Shown in pieces: positions 18,607-30,449 of a stretch of DNA of 64,000 bases. The position numbers and the translations under genes were made by a program. Positions within the stretch are counted from its first letter, which is position 1; each line of letters starts with the position of its first letter. The stretch is taken from the NCBI GenBank assembly GCA_006384855.1, contig VCJN01002961.1, positions 1 to 64,000 on the forward strand, read 5' to 3'. Under the pieces are notes generated by a model. The model was given only the letters and a program-made list of their open reading frames with translations. It searched no databases and had not been told where the DNA came from. The DNA comes from Tetraselmis striata. Its lineage: Eukaryota; Chlorophyta; Chlorodendrophyceae; Chlorodendrales; Chlorodendraceae.

Positions 18607-20136
18607 AAGGCGCCATGCATCATGTTGGCCTTGGCGCCCTCCGCCGGCTCAGATGACCACGACCAGGCCAGGGAGTCGTGCACCATCGACGGCTCCGACT
18701 CCAGCTAGCAGCTGCGCCAGCAGACGCAGGGCGCCGTGAAGCATGCGGCCAGCCGCAGCTAGCGGCGTCGTCAGGCCGGGAGGCCCGCTCCATATATAAC
18801 ACAGTACTTGTATCAAACCGGCTTACACGTACTTACGGCTGTACGGCTTAACACCGTGATGATGCCCCCGGAAACACAGTCTCACAGTACATAACGCTTC
18901 ACATCTATGAAACTTTGGTAAACAATACTATACGGACAAACATAGTACATCATGTTTAATACCCGCCCCCCGGGCAGTTTAATTGCAAATTTATGACCCC
19001 CATGTCGCGTTACCGTTGATAGCATGTTGTGCGCTAGATAGCCCGGCAGCGGAAGCCCGTGATCACGTGACCGCGCCGTATATGCGCATGTTCCCGCCGT
19101 TGATTCTACCATACCCCGGAAGTCGCAGCATGCACCAGCTCTGCGCTCCACCGGTGCCATCACGGCCAAGTAGCGAGGCCGCTCGGCAGTCGCGCTACTA
19201 AGATCAACCCATGCATGCGTTGAGATGTTGCAAGAGGCAGGGTGTTCCCGGACGTCCTCGGAGTTCGGAGGTGAAGGCAGGGAAAACACAGCCATGCACC
19301 GCAGGCTGTATGCTCTCGGATCTTGTGCAGCTCACCAATGCCGGATCGCCCGACGCGCGTAAGCCACATGCCCACGCTCCTGCTCGAGATCGCCGGCCGA
19401 AGGCGGCTTCCCGGGGCCCGTGCGCGGTTGAATTTATATCGGCTGCCGCCGTGCAAGGATGTGCCGAGTGTTGTAACGCCCCCCGTACCAGGCGGATCGC
19501 ACGGAAGTACGAAAACGAGATTTTTGAAATTGGAATGAAATTGAATAGTTGCTAGTCCGTTGCTATCCGCCGCCCGGACCGTGTCGCTCTTATTGTCATC
19601 TCTGACCATAGTAGGGACACATACGTGTATTACAGCTCCGGCTACCGGGTATCCTGTTCCGTTTCCATCCCCACCTCCTTCCGTCGATGCTTTGGGCTGC
19701 CCCTCATGTGTGCTATCTCTGACTTCGCGGCATCTTCGTCTTCCGCGCCCAGTTCAATATAGAGCCCCAGGCGACCTTTGGGTGTTTTGTCCGCTATGTG
19801 CTACTTCAACCCGTTGCTCAGGTAGGCATCTAGCTAGGGCGGCGCCATGTTATTGCCGTCCGTTCGCATTGGTGAAGTATGTCCCGCAGAGGAGCTCAGC
19901 GGACTGAGGCGGCCGAAGCATCCCGCCCTGTCCTACTGCGGCCCGAACATGGGTCTCCGCCAAGAGATGAGGTGCCGTCTCAAACCTGTGGTAGTGGTGG
20001 TTGCAATTGGGGGAGGAGTGGTGTGGACTGAGGCCAAATGCGGCTTGAGAAAGGTGTGCCGCCGGGGCGTGGGTGATTTGCGCGGGCAAGGGGCTCAGAG
20101 GCCCTTTACATACGCATCCATGTAGTCTTCTTCGTC
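18607..20136. other. No confident gene
   Basis: ORFs on both strands (for example minus 18882-19295 and minus 19160-19609) overlap one another, and none shows a motif or splice-consistent continuation. I see no repeats shared with other parts of the window. Confidence 0.4.
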
Positions 20137-21847
20137 TTACATATCGCCTGAGTCGTGGTCGTCGTCGGCCATTCGCTCATCGTCGCTTAGGAGAGCGGGT
20201 GGGCAGGGGGAAGGAGTGAGAGAGTGGAGCGGGCCATCCGTGTTGAGGGAGACAATTCTTTTAGCGGGGGAGTTGCGGTACATTTGGGCGACAGTTTCCT
20301 GGATGAAGAGTTCGCGGCGAGCGGCCTCCATGGAGGTGTCGCGGGAGGTGAGGTCGTCCGGGAGGCGGGTTCATGCCCGCGGTGAGCTTCCGGGGCGAGG
20401 GTGGGGGGGGGGGGGGGGGGGGGGGGTATAAAGTACCGGGGTTCACCGGGCGGAGAGAGCAGGTTTGTGTTTGTGCGCCACGCCTTTCTCCTGGGGCCGG
20501 GGCCGTGGCTCTCGGCGGGTTGCATGCCGCCGCCGATGGCCAGTTGGCCACGCTCTTGGCGATGACCGGGCGGGTTGGCTGGGTGTGGATGCGAGTGGAT
20601 ACTTGCAGTGCGGGCGGATGCTCACGGTGGGATACGCCTCCATCCTGCGCGGGCGGGGGAGAAGTCCAGATGGAGGAGGTATAACACCGCAACGGCATGT
20701 GGAGAGAGGGATAGAGGGATGGGTGCATGGCCACGTCCGGTTCCTCTTCGCGGGGTGGGCTTTGTTGTGCCTCGGATTCGGAGGCGGTGTGTACGGGCAC
20801 GACTCGGACATGACCTTTGCCGCGGCCTCTGCCGAGGCCGGGGGCGCGGCCGGAGCCGTCGGCCAGACCGCGGCCTCGGACGCGGTTGGTGCGAGCTGCG
20901 GGGCGCGAGGGAAGGCGGCCGAGTTGAGAGCTTCTAGGATTCGCGGACCTCTGCGTTTCGCGAGTATATTCGACGGTGGCCCAGCCTGCGCGAGCTGGGA
21001 CATCACCGCTTTCATGAATTCGCTGCTGTGTTCGGCTTTGGTGAGTGTGGACTTGGTGTATGCCTCGAGTGTGCCGCCTTGGTTGGCGCCATTAAGAAAG
21101 TGGAGGTCGATGTTGCTGCCCGGGGTGATGGCATTGACCAGGGCGGCGGGAGGGATGCAAGTATTTGCGGGTGCCACATGGGAACATCGAGCGAGGGGCG
21201 TGGGGTACCACAACATGTGTAGAAGACCGTGCAGTATCCGTGTACCACCCTCCGTGCCGCCAAATACTCATTACATTCACTAGGCGGGACAAAGCAAATT
21301 ATGTCTGAGGCGGATTGACATTCGCCAATATCACACAAGTAGTCTAGGGATTGGTCACGCCGAGTCGGTACATTGCACATAATCAGCTCCGCGCGGATGG
21401 GTGGGGAGCTTATAGAAGTGAGCAGTGTTTTGGGCGGAGGTGGGGGAGGGGAGAGGAGGTAGCATAGTTGTGGGGAGCAGAACGGGAGCTTGGTTGGCGT
21501 TGGGATCTTCGGTTTCCCCTTTGTGGGTGTCCGCTAGACGGTTCATTGCGTTTGTTGACGCACGGGACGGTAGTGTGGTTGACTCGGTCAGTAAGGTCGG
21601 ACAAGAGGGTATCTCGGTCCGTTGGGGAGGAGAAGTCGGTCACATGCTTATTGCCCGCGTCTGTTGACAGTACGTGCCAACGTCCGCCGTTCATGACTTC
21701 CAGTTTTAAGATAAGAAGTTTAAGCGTGTTGTTGTGTCGATCTGTCTTAAGGCCGGCCACTGAGGGGCAATTGCCTGCCATGTGGCCGTTGCTGAGGTGT
21801 TCTCTGCATTTCCCGCATCTAAAGGACGGCTGGCCTTTGTGTCTCAC
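20137..21847 (-). CDS. Hypothetical gene with a zinc-knuckle-like motif, fragmentary
   Basis: Three minus-strand pieces look coding. The first (21847 to about 21410) starts MRHKGQPSFRCGKCREHLSN and continues GHMAGNCP, giving C-x2-C-x7-H-x4-C, close to the CCHC knuckle of gag-like proteins but with a longer middle spacing. The second (21216 to about 20820) contains LHFLNGANQGGTLEAYTKS and KAVMSQLAQAGPPSNILAKR. The third (about 20340-20137) contains RRELFIQETVAQMYRNSP and ends in an acidic tail SDDERMADDDHDSGDM. Splice sites joining them are not certain, and a G run on the plus strand (20403-20426) sits between the last two. Possibly a retrotransposon gag or a transposon accessory ORF. Confidence 0.4.
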
Positions 21848-22185
21848 TTAGCTGGAGTGCGTTCTCCATACTAATTCCAGCTTGTGGATTTGTCTGAGGT
21901 TTTGATGTCTAATGGGGTCCGGCATAGCATCGAGTTGAATCGAGTTGAGTCGATTCAACTCTTATTTGCGGTCGAAAACGATTTGTTATGGTCGTTGATT
22001 ATGATTAATGAGGTTGTTGCACTACCCTGCATGTACAACCTCTATCACCAAGATAGGGGAGGGGGGCTCATTTATGGCTGCCTCTCTATCGTACACTAGG
22101 GCACAAAAACGGAAGCGCAACTTATAAATAAAGGCACACCATCCCCCCCCCCCCCCGCCCTACTTCCAACTGCATACGTAGTGTT

Positions 22186-22395
22186 GCCTTGTTGTTGAGT
22201 TTCGGTATACACACATATGCAGGTTGTGCCGATAAACGGAGGCATGTGGTGTTCAGGCACAATATATGGGACGAGCAATGGATGCCCATTGATGAGTACG
22301 GCAAGCAGGCCATACCGCGAGACAAGCGTGCCGAGGTTGAGCAGTATATGACAACCACGTGTCTCTTGGGGAAGTGCAGTACCTATTGGAGGTGA
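22186..22395 (+). CDS. Probable single exon of an unidentified gene
   Basis: After a C run (22143-22156) and a plausible TATGCAG acceptor, an open frame reads DKRRHVVFRHNIWDEQWMP, IDEYGKQAIPRDKRAEVEQY and ends CSTYWR. The composition (Trp, Tyr, charged residues) is protein-like. I recognise no family and find no partner exons. Surrounding DNA from 21848 to 23139 is otherwise without a confident gene. Confidence 0.35.
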   Translation, partial: ALLLSFGIHTYAGCADKRRHVVFRHNIWDEQWMPIDEYGKQAIPRDKRAEVEQYMTTTCLLGKCSTYWR

Positions 22396-23139
22396 CCCAC
22401 ACCAGCCCTTCGGTGCTGGACCTCACTCTCGCTATGTGCGCCGATTGCACTCAGCTGAGCGCATGGTGACAGGGTCCCCCCCTGGGCACTGTTGTGTGGC
22501 AGAGCAAGGCACCCCTTCGACCAAACATTCGCAGGGGGGAACACGCCTTCCCTCGCGATGAAACACATTCAGGAGAAATTGTGATGCTTCTATGCTGATC
22601 CGGGCATAGTGACAGACCAACACTTATCCCGGTTTGGCCTTTCCTCACAGGATGTGGGGCAATATGTGTGGTACACATATAAGTATATAACACAATGACC
22701 CTGCACTACTAGCTAAATTTCCGTAAAGCTGATAAATGTAATCGATCAAAGTTAAACTGACCAGCAATTCCGCGCAGCGCCCCGGCGCCGCGGCCATGCG
22801 CACCCGGCACCCACCGCCAAAAACCTAGCCCCCTTGCGGTTTTGATCAGCGGCGGCTGTGAGGTCTCCACCATCTGAATCGACGGCGGCTTGTATCCGCC
22901 CATGTTGGCTGTCTGCTAGGTATGTGGGACTGCCAGGGGAGGTGACACAATAGTTGGGACATTCATATAGGGGTAAGGCATGTAACGATACACCATGCTA
23001 AAACCCCAACACTTCTTCGTGCTGCTACTCGCTACTTTACTGGCTAATATGGACAGCTAGTCAATGTAGAACGCGCCCGGGGGGGGGGGGGGGGGGGGGC
23101 AAGGCAACATGAGGTGTCACAAGATAGCCCCGTTTGTAC

Positions 23140-23501
23140 TTAGGCACATATTTGGTCGCCGGTGCCATATTGTGTCATGAACCCGTAACATGCTTTTGAA
23201 GGTTGTGTGCTCTTGGAGGGGCAGCCAAGCCTTGGGCCATGCGCGGCCCACGGCAAGTCCTTCGAGGGAGCCATCCCTTTAGGGCACCAAACACTACGTA
23301 CCGGGCGTATGTTGGCGGCCTTTTCTCGAATGTTCGCCCACACGTCCTCAGGTAGACCTTCCCACGGGCAGTGCAACACCTCATCGGGTACGGGCGCGGG
23401 GGCTGGCGTTCCCCTACCGGCTCGTCGGATTCGGGTCCGGGGGCTGCCCGTTTCGCCACGGGCGGTGGCTTCACGCCCGGGGCCGCATCCATCGCGCGCA
23501 C
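23140..23501 (-). CDS. Hypothetical exon or gene remnant
   Basis: In one minus-strand frame the sequence VLHCPWEGLPEDVWANI, then PVRSVWCPKGMAPSKDLPWA and CYGFMTQYGTGDQICA, looks like real protein and ends at a stop at 23140. A second frame gives a Pro-rich lead-in from MRAMDAAPGVKPPPVAKR. The two need a frame change near 23380, either by splicing or because the gene is broken. No family recognised. Confidence 0.33.
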
Positions 23502-24149
23502 TTCAGCAGTACTTATGTTGTGACCTTCCCTAGAGTCGGCAGACCCGACATAGTCGGTTAGCTGTCTCAGTCTTCTGGCTTGTGCAGACGCGTCCCGCCG
23601 TCGAATTGCAACAAGCTCATTACGGGACCCCTCCCCGTTATGGGGTAGCTACGGGCTAATTACGACCCTGGAGCACGTTTGTGTCGTCTTGGGACACTTG
23701 TGTCCTCATTTACATGCTAAATGCGGGCGCCATATTGGATATGGCTCAGTACTTAACACAATTGCGGAGCTATAATTACGGGATGGATACGCAGCAAACA
23801 AGGTACCCGTACTGCTATATAATGCACGCGCTGTATAATAGCGGAGCGTGAGTCGTCAAGCATGCGCGGCGCCAGACTTAGTTGTTTTTGAAAGCAGCCG
23901 CGCCTACCTCACACACACTCGTACACCCGCTAGACCGTACCGTAGCTGCTCGTCCTCCAACACCCTCCATCATGGCCAAGCAAGCCAAGCTACTTTCCAT
24001 GCACCCCCCATGGGTAGAGCTGTGCGGCATGGAGGCATGCCCTTGCACTCGGTGGTATGTGCAGGACGAACCGCATCCATGGGGACGTGCTGCATGGATT
24101 GTTCCCGGGCCAGGCGACCAACTGCGATATCCGCGTTCACCCAACGTAA

Positions 24150-25514
24150 CTCCAAGGCCGTGACGCTTTCGGCTATGCTGTTGGGGACATATTGGACAAC
24201 TTGGCTGAGCCGGGAAGGACAACATGCGTGCTGCAAGTTTTCAAGTGTCCGATGATGATGTCGTCTCGTTGTATTTTTCCGCACCCGACGCGTTGTGTGT
24301 CCAGATCTTGCGAGCCCCCCCCCCCCCTCCCCCACGGGATCTGACATGGGCGCTCGCGTTAAGAACGCTTCCGTCGACGGTCCATGCCACATTCGCACGA
24401 GCGGGAGGCTGTTGTCTCAACTGAAAGGTTCAGTGAGTCGGCGGATGGCTGACATGAGTGCTGCGTAGAGGATTTGAAATTATTCACGGACGTTGACCGC
24501 CCCGTGATGCGTTTTTGTTTGATGGGGCTCGTGCAGCTCAGGACAAGGCGCCGTTGTCGGTTGTCTTTGACGAATGTTGGCCGCGTAATACTCAGACGGG
24601 GATCCCTTACTCTCTAAAGAAGACGCCGAGGTTTCTCATCGCCACGCCCCCGTACGTCGAGCGGATCCGTTACGCTACATTTAGCTTCGCCCGTGCCGGC
24701 TACACGGCCGAAACCCACCGCTACGACAAGGAGACCCCCATTGCCGCGTTCCGAGAGAATACCCCCTCCCCCTTCCTCCCAACCCCACTGCGACCAATAT
24801 CCTTGTGGGTTGTGCTGACGCACGGTGCACCTTGTGCTATCCAGGAAGCATGCGAACGTGAGGAACAACCTCTAGGCGCTACTTCCGGGATGAGGGCAAG
24901 GACGCCCAGGGTAGGAAGAAGGGACCATTGCCGAGCCAGGACCGACTCGCAAAGGCCCGCGACCTTGCAGAGGCCCGGCAGCAGAGCGAGCTCGGGAAGT
25001 ATTTCAAAGCTGGCAAGTGCCCCCTTCTAACTTGGTGTTCAAGGACGAGGAGGAGGTCTGCGAGGTGACGCCGCACTCGGAAGCCGCAGGTGAGTCGCGT
25101 TTGTTTTCGCACTTGCTCGATTACATCACAACCCCCGCCGCGACAAGCAATCAACACGCATAATAACTTTCGTTGTTGTTGTGTCAGAACCCCGCCCAGT
25201 CCCTACGTTTGGCGGTAAGCCGATAGCATCGAGTGTTCAGCGCTCATCGGCTACGACATGTCCGGCCGCGGTGAACCGGGTCGTGCCGCTGCCGCTGGCG
25301 GCCGGCGGGCACCACTGCGTCGCTAGAGCTCAACGCCACGCTGGCCAGGCTGAAGCAGCATCAGAAGAAAGCGGGCGGCATCATCAAGCACAACACCAAC
25401 GCGGTCAAGAACATGGCCGCCACGCAAGCCTTCCCCGGCGACAGCGTCGACGAGGGTAGTTTCCCGGAGCCCCTGGCCAAGAAGACCAAGCAGCCCGCCA
25501 AGCCGGCGGCTTGA
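24150..25514 (+). pseudogene. Degenerate gene with several frame breaks
   Basis: Coding-like pieces follow in order but in shifting frames: GRDAFGYAVGDILDNLAEPG then DDDVVSLYFSAPDALCVQIL (break near 24245); KAPLSVVFDECWPRNTQ and ATPPYVERIRYATFSFARAG; RLAKARDLAEARQQSELGKY then SNLVFKDEEEVCEVTPHSEA (one base missing in the C run near 25020). After a likely intron (about 25090-25187) comes PVPTFGGKPIASSVQRS, then, after a one-base shift near 25300, LELNATLARLKQHQKKAGG, ending FPEPLAKKTKQPAKPAA at 25514. At least three single-base breaks suggest a decayed, probably transposon-related gene, or sequence errors. Family not recognised. Confidence 0.45.
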
Positions 25515-25941
25515 GTGCCGGCCGCCCGGGCGGCCGGGGCGGTGCTGGGGCCATGGCGGGCGGTAGGCTGCTCGGGCCGCGGGCCAGCCGCCAGGCCGCC
25601 GTGGCAGTAGCCGTTGCTGCCACCCGCGATGATCAGAATGCCCGCCGTGGCACGACTAGTCGTGGCGGTCCCGGCCGAAACCGGATTCAAATATTTTATT
25701 CCGCCCGCCGCCAACTGCCGCGCCTCGCCGCCCATTGCCGCGCGCTATCGCGCTATTATTGCGCAGCGATATATACATCATCAAGGCGCGAGATTGTCGG
25801 GCTTCTAGAGCCAAAAACAAAGTATTCCACCGCGGATACAGCGTCGCGATGACGTGTGATATGCGCCTGATGTAGTTTATTACGAGTATGTCACGGAACG
25901 ACTACAAACGAGTGTCATAATACTAGCAAGATTATAGGGTA

Positions 25942-26511
25942 TTACACGTTAATTACGAGGTGGTCCGGCAGACCAATGTGCCCTTGTGCCTCTACCAGCA
26001 GACAAAAGGAGGAAAGAAGACGGTTGGCACAAGCTTGGAGAAGTGCCTCACAAGCAATTCCTTGGATGCTTGTTGAAGCTGTCCCTCTATCGTACGGTAA
26101 GGCCATCCACGACGTGTTGAGAAGTTGCGAGGTGTTCAACGCGGACGACACGATCGATGGTCAGAAAGATCTGCAACGGTAAAAGCGCCCAGGTCGTGAA
26201 GATATATACGCGCACACATGGTGGCAAATCAGCCAGCCACGAAGCAACTACTGCGTCCACGTCATGTCAACCACCCCAACGCAACACAAACTTGGCAGCG
26301 TCGTCATGTTCAACGCCGCCACGAAGACGGACTTGCTTGAGTTACGGATGCTCAACGAGTAAATTGATAGCAACACCTTCATCTCACTAACTAGGCGATG
26401 GATGTAATCATAGTTATTGACCCCCCTCAACTTTGTCCCGCTTTGGACAAACTGCTCGAAATCCATCACCAAAACCGTCATTGAAGTAGTAGCGTCGCGG
26501 CTAGTGTGCAC
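25942..26511 (-). CDS. Possible two-exon hypothetical gene
   Basis: The minus-strand ORF 26511-26248 includes MTVLVMDFEQFVQSGTKLRG and VSEMKVLLSIYSLSIRNSSK. A second, 26151-25942, includes LLQACANRLLSSFCLLVEAQ and ends GLPDHLVINV. Both have protein-like hydrophobic patterning, but I cannot prove a splice joining them. A competing plus-strand ORF (25976-26182) overlaps the second piece. Confidence 0.27.
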
Positions 26512-26732
26512 GCTGCTAACTAACGCCCCAAACCCTAGCTCTCCAACCCAAGCAACAATACCCGCGAGTCGCGAGTACTGATAGTAGCCCCGGGCACTAG
26601 AGTATAACTAAAGCCTATGGTGCAAAATGAAATGTGCGGGGCAAAATAGGTTTGCTCACTACTGATGTTGTCTACGGCATAACCTATAATAAAATATCTT
26701 AGTGGAGTTTGTTCGGTGCAGTCATATCTTAA

Positions 26733-27440
26733 GGTATGTAGCAACTGCTCATCGATATTCGAAATGTTGATGAAGCGATTGCAGGCACCTCAGACCGGCT
26801 AAAATTATTGTGCGGCAAAGGCCACTTCGAGAAACACGGTAATGCATTGTGTTTACATATCAAATGCGAGTGATGGCCCAACCCCTCCAAAAGGTCCATT
26901 TCGGGGACTTCGGAGCTGTGGTGATGGTGGCGACGAAATGATGTTTTTGGAAGGGGCGGCGCGGTCGCGCGCAACGCGCGCTCTTTGCTTGCAATCGGCG
27001 TATGAATATATCCACACGTTCTGACATATGTTGCTACAATTGAAGCATGTGAAGAATCGTTGCGCACCAATAGGCAACAACCGCAACAACACCAAAGGAG
27101 GAAGAGCAAGCGACGCTAGATCATGGTTTAGTGGGCCTCGGGGGTCGTAGGAGCCTCGGCTATTGCACTACTACAATAGTTAGGAGGTCTTCACGATCCG
27201 CGTTAGTTCCGGCATTTTAATGGATTCCGCCCACCTCGCCTTACGCGATTAGCGTGGGGAGTAGGAGTCAGATCTGAGGTATTTGCTGCTCATCGATATT
27301 TTGGAATACTGATATCCGGCACCTCAGACTTGCTAAGACTATTATTGTGCGGCAGGGGCCACTTCGAGCAAACATGACAATGTATTGTGTTTAATTATCA
27401 TGAACTGCGAGTGCTAGCCCAATAACCCCTCGTAAAATGC
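26733..27440 (+). repeat. Diverged direct duplication of ~155 bp
   Basis: Bases about 26735-26890 and 27280-27435 share the blocks CTGCTCATCGATATT, GGCACCTCAGAC, ATTATTGTGCGGCA, GGCCACTTCGAG and ATTGTGTTTA in the same order, about 545 bases apart, with many small changes. It is an old duplication of a non-coding segment or two copies of one element. Confidence 0.75.
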
Positions 27441-28382
27441 GAGTCATGCGAGTCGGGGCAAACCCCATCCCGCGGAGCAAAGCAGCGCAGTACATGTGCA
27501 ACCAAAAAAAAACATGTACCGCGAGTACCATCCAAGTACCCGCTTACTACCATGGCACGTGCCTTGTCCTGTATACCTGTACTCATTTTTCCCGCCCCCG
27601 GGGCAGAACAAGCATCAGTGAAACCCTTGCAGCGCCTTTACGAGGGCCGTTTACCTAGCGATCCGGTAACGGAAAGCCATGGGTGGGGGACGCTCCGTTT
27701 TCGTCAAGCAAGTTGCTGAAGCATTCCGCAATTTGCTTGATTGAAGGCCAGTGACGGGAACTCCAACATACACTGTTGGATCACAGTGTAAACACACTAC
27801 ATGCCAAGCAGTAAAAATACCCGGCACTGACCACCATGAAAGGTAGTCTGAGGCCCTACCAGGGCCCTACCCGCTTGAGCGTCGGCCGCTTATTCGAGTA
27901 CGGGGTACAGCTATTTATTTATTGCGAGTTAGGGTTGGCGAGTCCCATACCCCACGGGCCGTACCCTGTAGTCCCCGGACCGGATGTCATGACATGCAAT
28001 AAGGGTTTGTAAAAGTAGGGTACTTTTAGGGTCCTCTTTCATCGACGACCCAACAACGGGTCGTCCAGCCATCATCGTTCGTCGAGGCTGCTGCATCGTA
28101 AGCAGCTGCTTCAGCCTGCCTGATCTTCCTGGTGCTGAGTACGAGTGCACTCAGCTAGGATTTCGCTACTGCACTTCGCTACTGCTAAGTTTGGAAGTTG
28201 CACCGGCAAGAAGGAGCACGCAACAGCGATGCCACCTCACCACCAGCTAAACTTGCAGCCTCGTGTGTCTTCTACACTGGTGTACCGAGTACCAACGGAT
28301 TACTGGCCTCATCACCGCGCCATCGAACTGCGTAATTTATCCGGTAATCCGGCGGGTCGAGCGGGCTACCGCTTGGAGGCTA

Positions 28383-30449
28383 ATGTGTGACGCGGGTAGC
28401 GACGACTTGGGCAGTCTAAACTCTACTCAAGAAACCGGCACGGCCGCTGACCTTAGTGGCATGCCGAAGGGGATCCTATCCTCCATAGCCGGCTTCGTGT
28501 CTGGCGGGAATGTGGAGACATTGCTTGCGAGTGAGCTGGCGTGCGTGAGTGGCACAATGCGGGAGGCCTGCAGAGACGCCATCAATCTGTGTAAGAGGTG
28601 AGAATTTTGTGCTTCCAGGGTACAGGGCAGCACGCATCGTCGTCATCGGATGTCTCGAAGCTGTTCCATCTCCTGCTTTGTCGTGATCACGCAGCATGAC
28701 AATTGATTTCCTCGCGCCCCTGTCCAGGCTGGACTGTCAGAAATATAGCATGAGACAAATGATCGAGAGGGATGGGGACCGGCGGCTCGAGCGGCTACTT
28801 AAAAAGACGCAAACACTGCACGAGCTGTGCTTGAAAGGTACACATACCAGGCATAAGGCGCTGTAGACTATCGATGCTATTGAAAGCTGCCTGTGTGAGA
28901 TGAACCCTTACATTCCTTTCAGTCCACAGAAAATACTGAGAACGGGGAATTCGGTTATATTATGCAGGTTGTGCAGTCGATATTTCAGGTCTCAGAGCTG
29001 TGGCGGTGAGTGCTTAGACTCGCCCTCTGCAGAAGACGCCTTGGTTCTTGCCGACTGCAGCCTGGTGCATCAGCCCCCCCCCCCCCCCCCCCCCCTGGAA
29101 ATAAGCATACTGAATCTCAAATGCCGACGTTTGCCATTGGGTAGCGTAACACCACCCTGAGGAAGCTGGACCTGGGGATGTGCGATCGCGTATGGCCGGA
29201 AGATATAGAGGTGAGGCATTAGCACGCATCCGCCCATGTTTGACTTTGGGTCTGCCATCCTGGGCATGACTGGGAGCTCGGATACTGAGTTGCAGATACA
29301 TGGCATAACAGGCTGTCCATTGGAATCTGCCGTGCCTTCAGGTAGGTCTCGACACGCAGTCAAAGCTGGTTCAGAGGTCATTGGATTTCATAGTCTGGAC
29401 ACCAACTCCTGAAGGTTTGATGAGATGAACTGAGCGTTTGTCGCGTTGTGCAGGAGCTGTCTTTCCAGGTCTCAATGACCAAGCGCACATGCAGTCCAAC
29501 GATTACTCTGTTTCCGTGCATTCCCTGTGGATATGGCATTCCATGTGATTCCTATGCAATCCCTGTGCAATCTGACCGGTAGCTGACTTACAGTGCGACG
29601 ATGCAGGGCGGAACCTCGGCGGTTGGAGATGGCAGTTGCTTGCAAGCCATGTTGATCCAGGTTGGCATGCCTCTGCTGTTTGCTTCATGTGCAAGATGCC
29701 AGTGCCTGAAATCCAAGCGGCAGAACATCTGAAATCTACTCCCTTTGTGGTGTTCGATCATGCTGCACCAGAGTCCAGCATTGACTTCACTGGATCTATC
29801 CTGGTGTCGTGCCATTGAGCCACAAGCACTGCCGCAGGTTGCCGAGCGTTCCTCTACTTGCCTGTATGGACTCCTTTCCATCTGGGCCTGGCTGTGGTGC
29901 CGTGAGCTACCGTCATGCATGAAGCTGGTAGCACGGGATAGGGCCTATTGTGCATGTTACACTAGGCTGACCCCCCCCCCCCTCCCCCTTTGAAGGAATC
30001 CCTACTAGGCCTCAAGGATCTGAATCTCCTGGGGTGTGAGCTGGTCAATGACAGCATCTGTTCCATGCTCAAGGTGGGGGCCTGCCTGGCTTGGCAGAGG
30101 GGCTCTGTGTCGCCACGGCAGTGCCGGCAACAGAACTAACCTTCCTTAGGAATGTTTTCCGGACAGAATGTGGAGAGGCTCAACCTCGCATTTTGTCCTG
30201 TTTCGGATGAGGGGCTACTGACACTGGCTCGCCACAGCGCTTCCTTGGAAACCCTGGTAAGACCACCACATCCCGAGCTGCCTGCTGATATGATGAGGAG
30301 GCCACTGCGTCACGGATGTCGCTCATGCATTGCAGGTACTAGCGGACAAAATGAACAACCTATGGGGATGTGGGAACTGGACCGCAGCTGGCTTGACCGC
30401 ATTCCGCTCCGCCGCACCCAGTGTGAGGGTGGTGCTGGTGTGCAGCTGA
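28383..30449 (+). CDS. F-box-like leucine-rich repeat protein
   Basis: Likely a substrate adaptor of an SCF-type ubiquitin ligase. Exons: 28383-28597, 28728-28837, 28968-29005, 29145-29210, 29454-29468, 29772-29837, 29996-30073, 30167-30256, 30336-30449; 263 residues, consistent phase throughout. Exon 1 (LSGMPKGILSSIAGFV, then LASELACVSGTMREACRDAI) has the helix pattern of an F-box. Later exons encode repeats of the F-box/LRR type: LHELCLKGC, LRKLDLGMC, LTSLDLSWC, LKDLNLLGC, VERLNLAFC, spaced 22-26 residues. The C-terminus is AAPSVRVVLVCS. One intron holds a 22-nt C run. At 263 residues it is short for the family. The frame is open upstream of 28383, so the start could lie earlier. TGTAA occurs at 30839-30843. 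Confidence 0.8.
29454..29468 (+). other. 15-nt microexon of the LRR gene
   Basis: Between GTTGTGCAG and GTCTCA lie 15 bases encoding ELSFQ. With it the distance from LRKLDLGMC to LTSLDLSWC is exactly 26 residues, the canonical repeat length; without it the repeat is 21. It is flanked by introns of 243 and 303 nt. It keeps phase 0 on both sides, so skipping would not break the frame. Confidence 0.6.

Larger units (their letters stand above)
25515..28382. other. Mostly non-coding, diverged duplication
   Basis: Apart from the hypothetical minus-strand exons at 25942-26511 and the duplicated segment at 26733-27440, no gene is evident. The DNA is lower in GC than the flanking genes. The last 240 bases are the presumed 5' flank of the LRR gene. 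Confidence 0.4.

Noticed and set aside
21410..21847. Firm call of a retrotransposon gag gene
   Set aside because: The knuckle spacing (C-x2-C-x7-H-x4-C) is not standard CCHC, and no reverse transcriptase, integrase or LTR was seen nearby.
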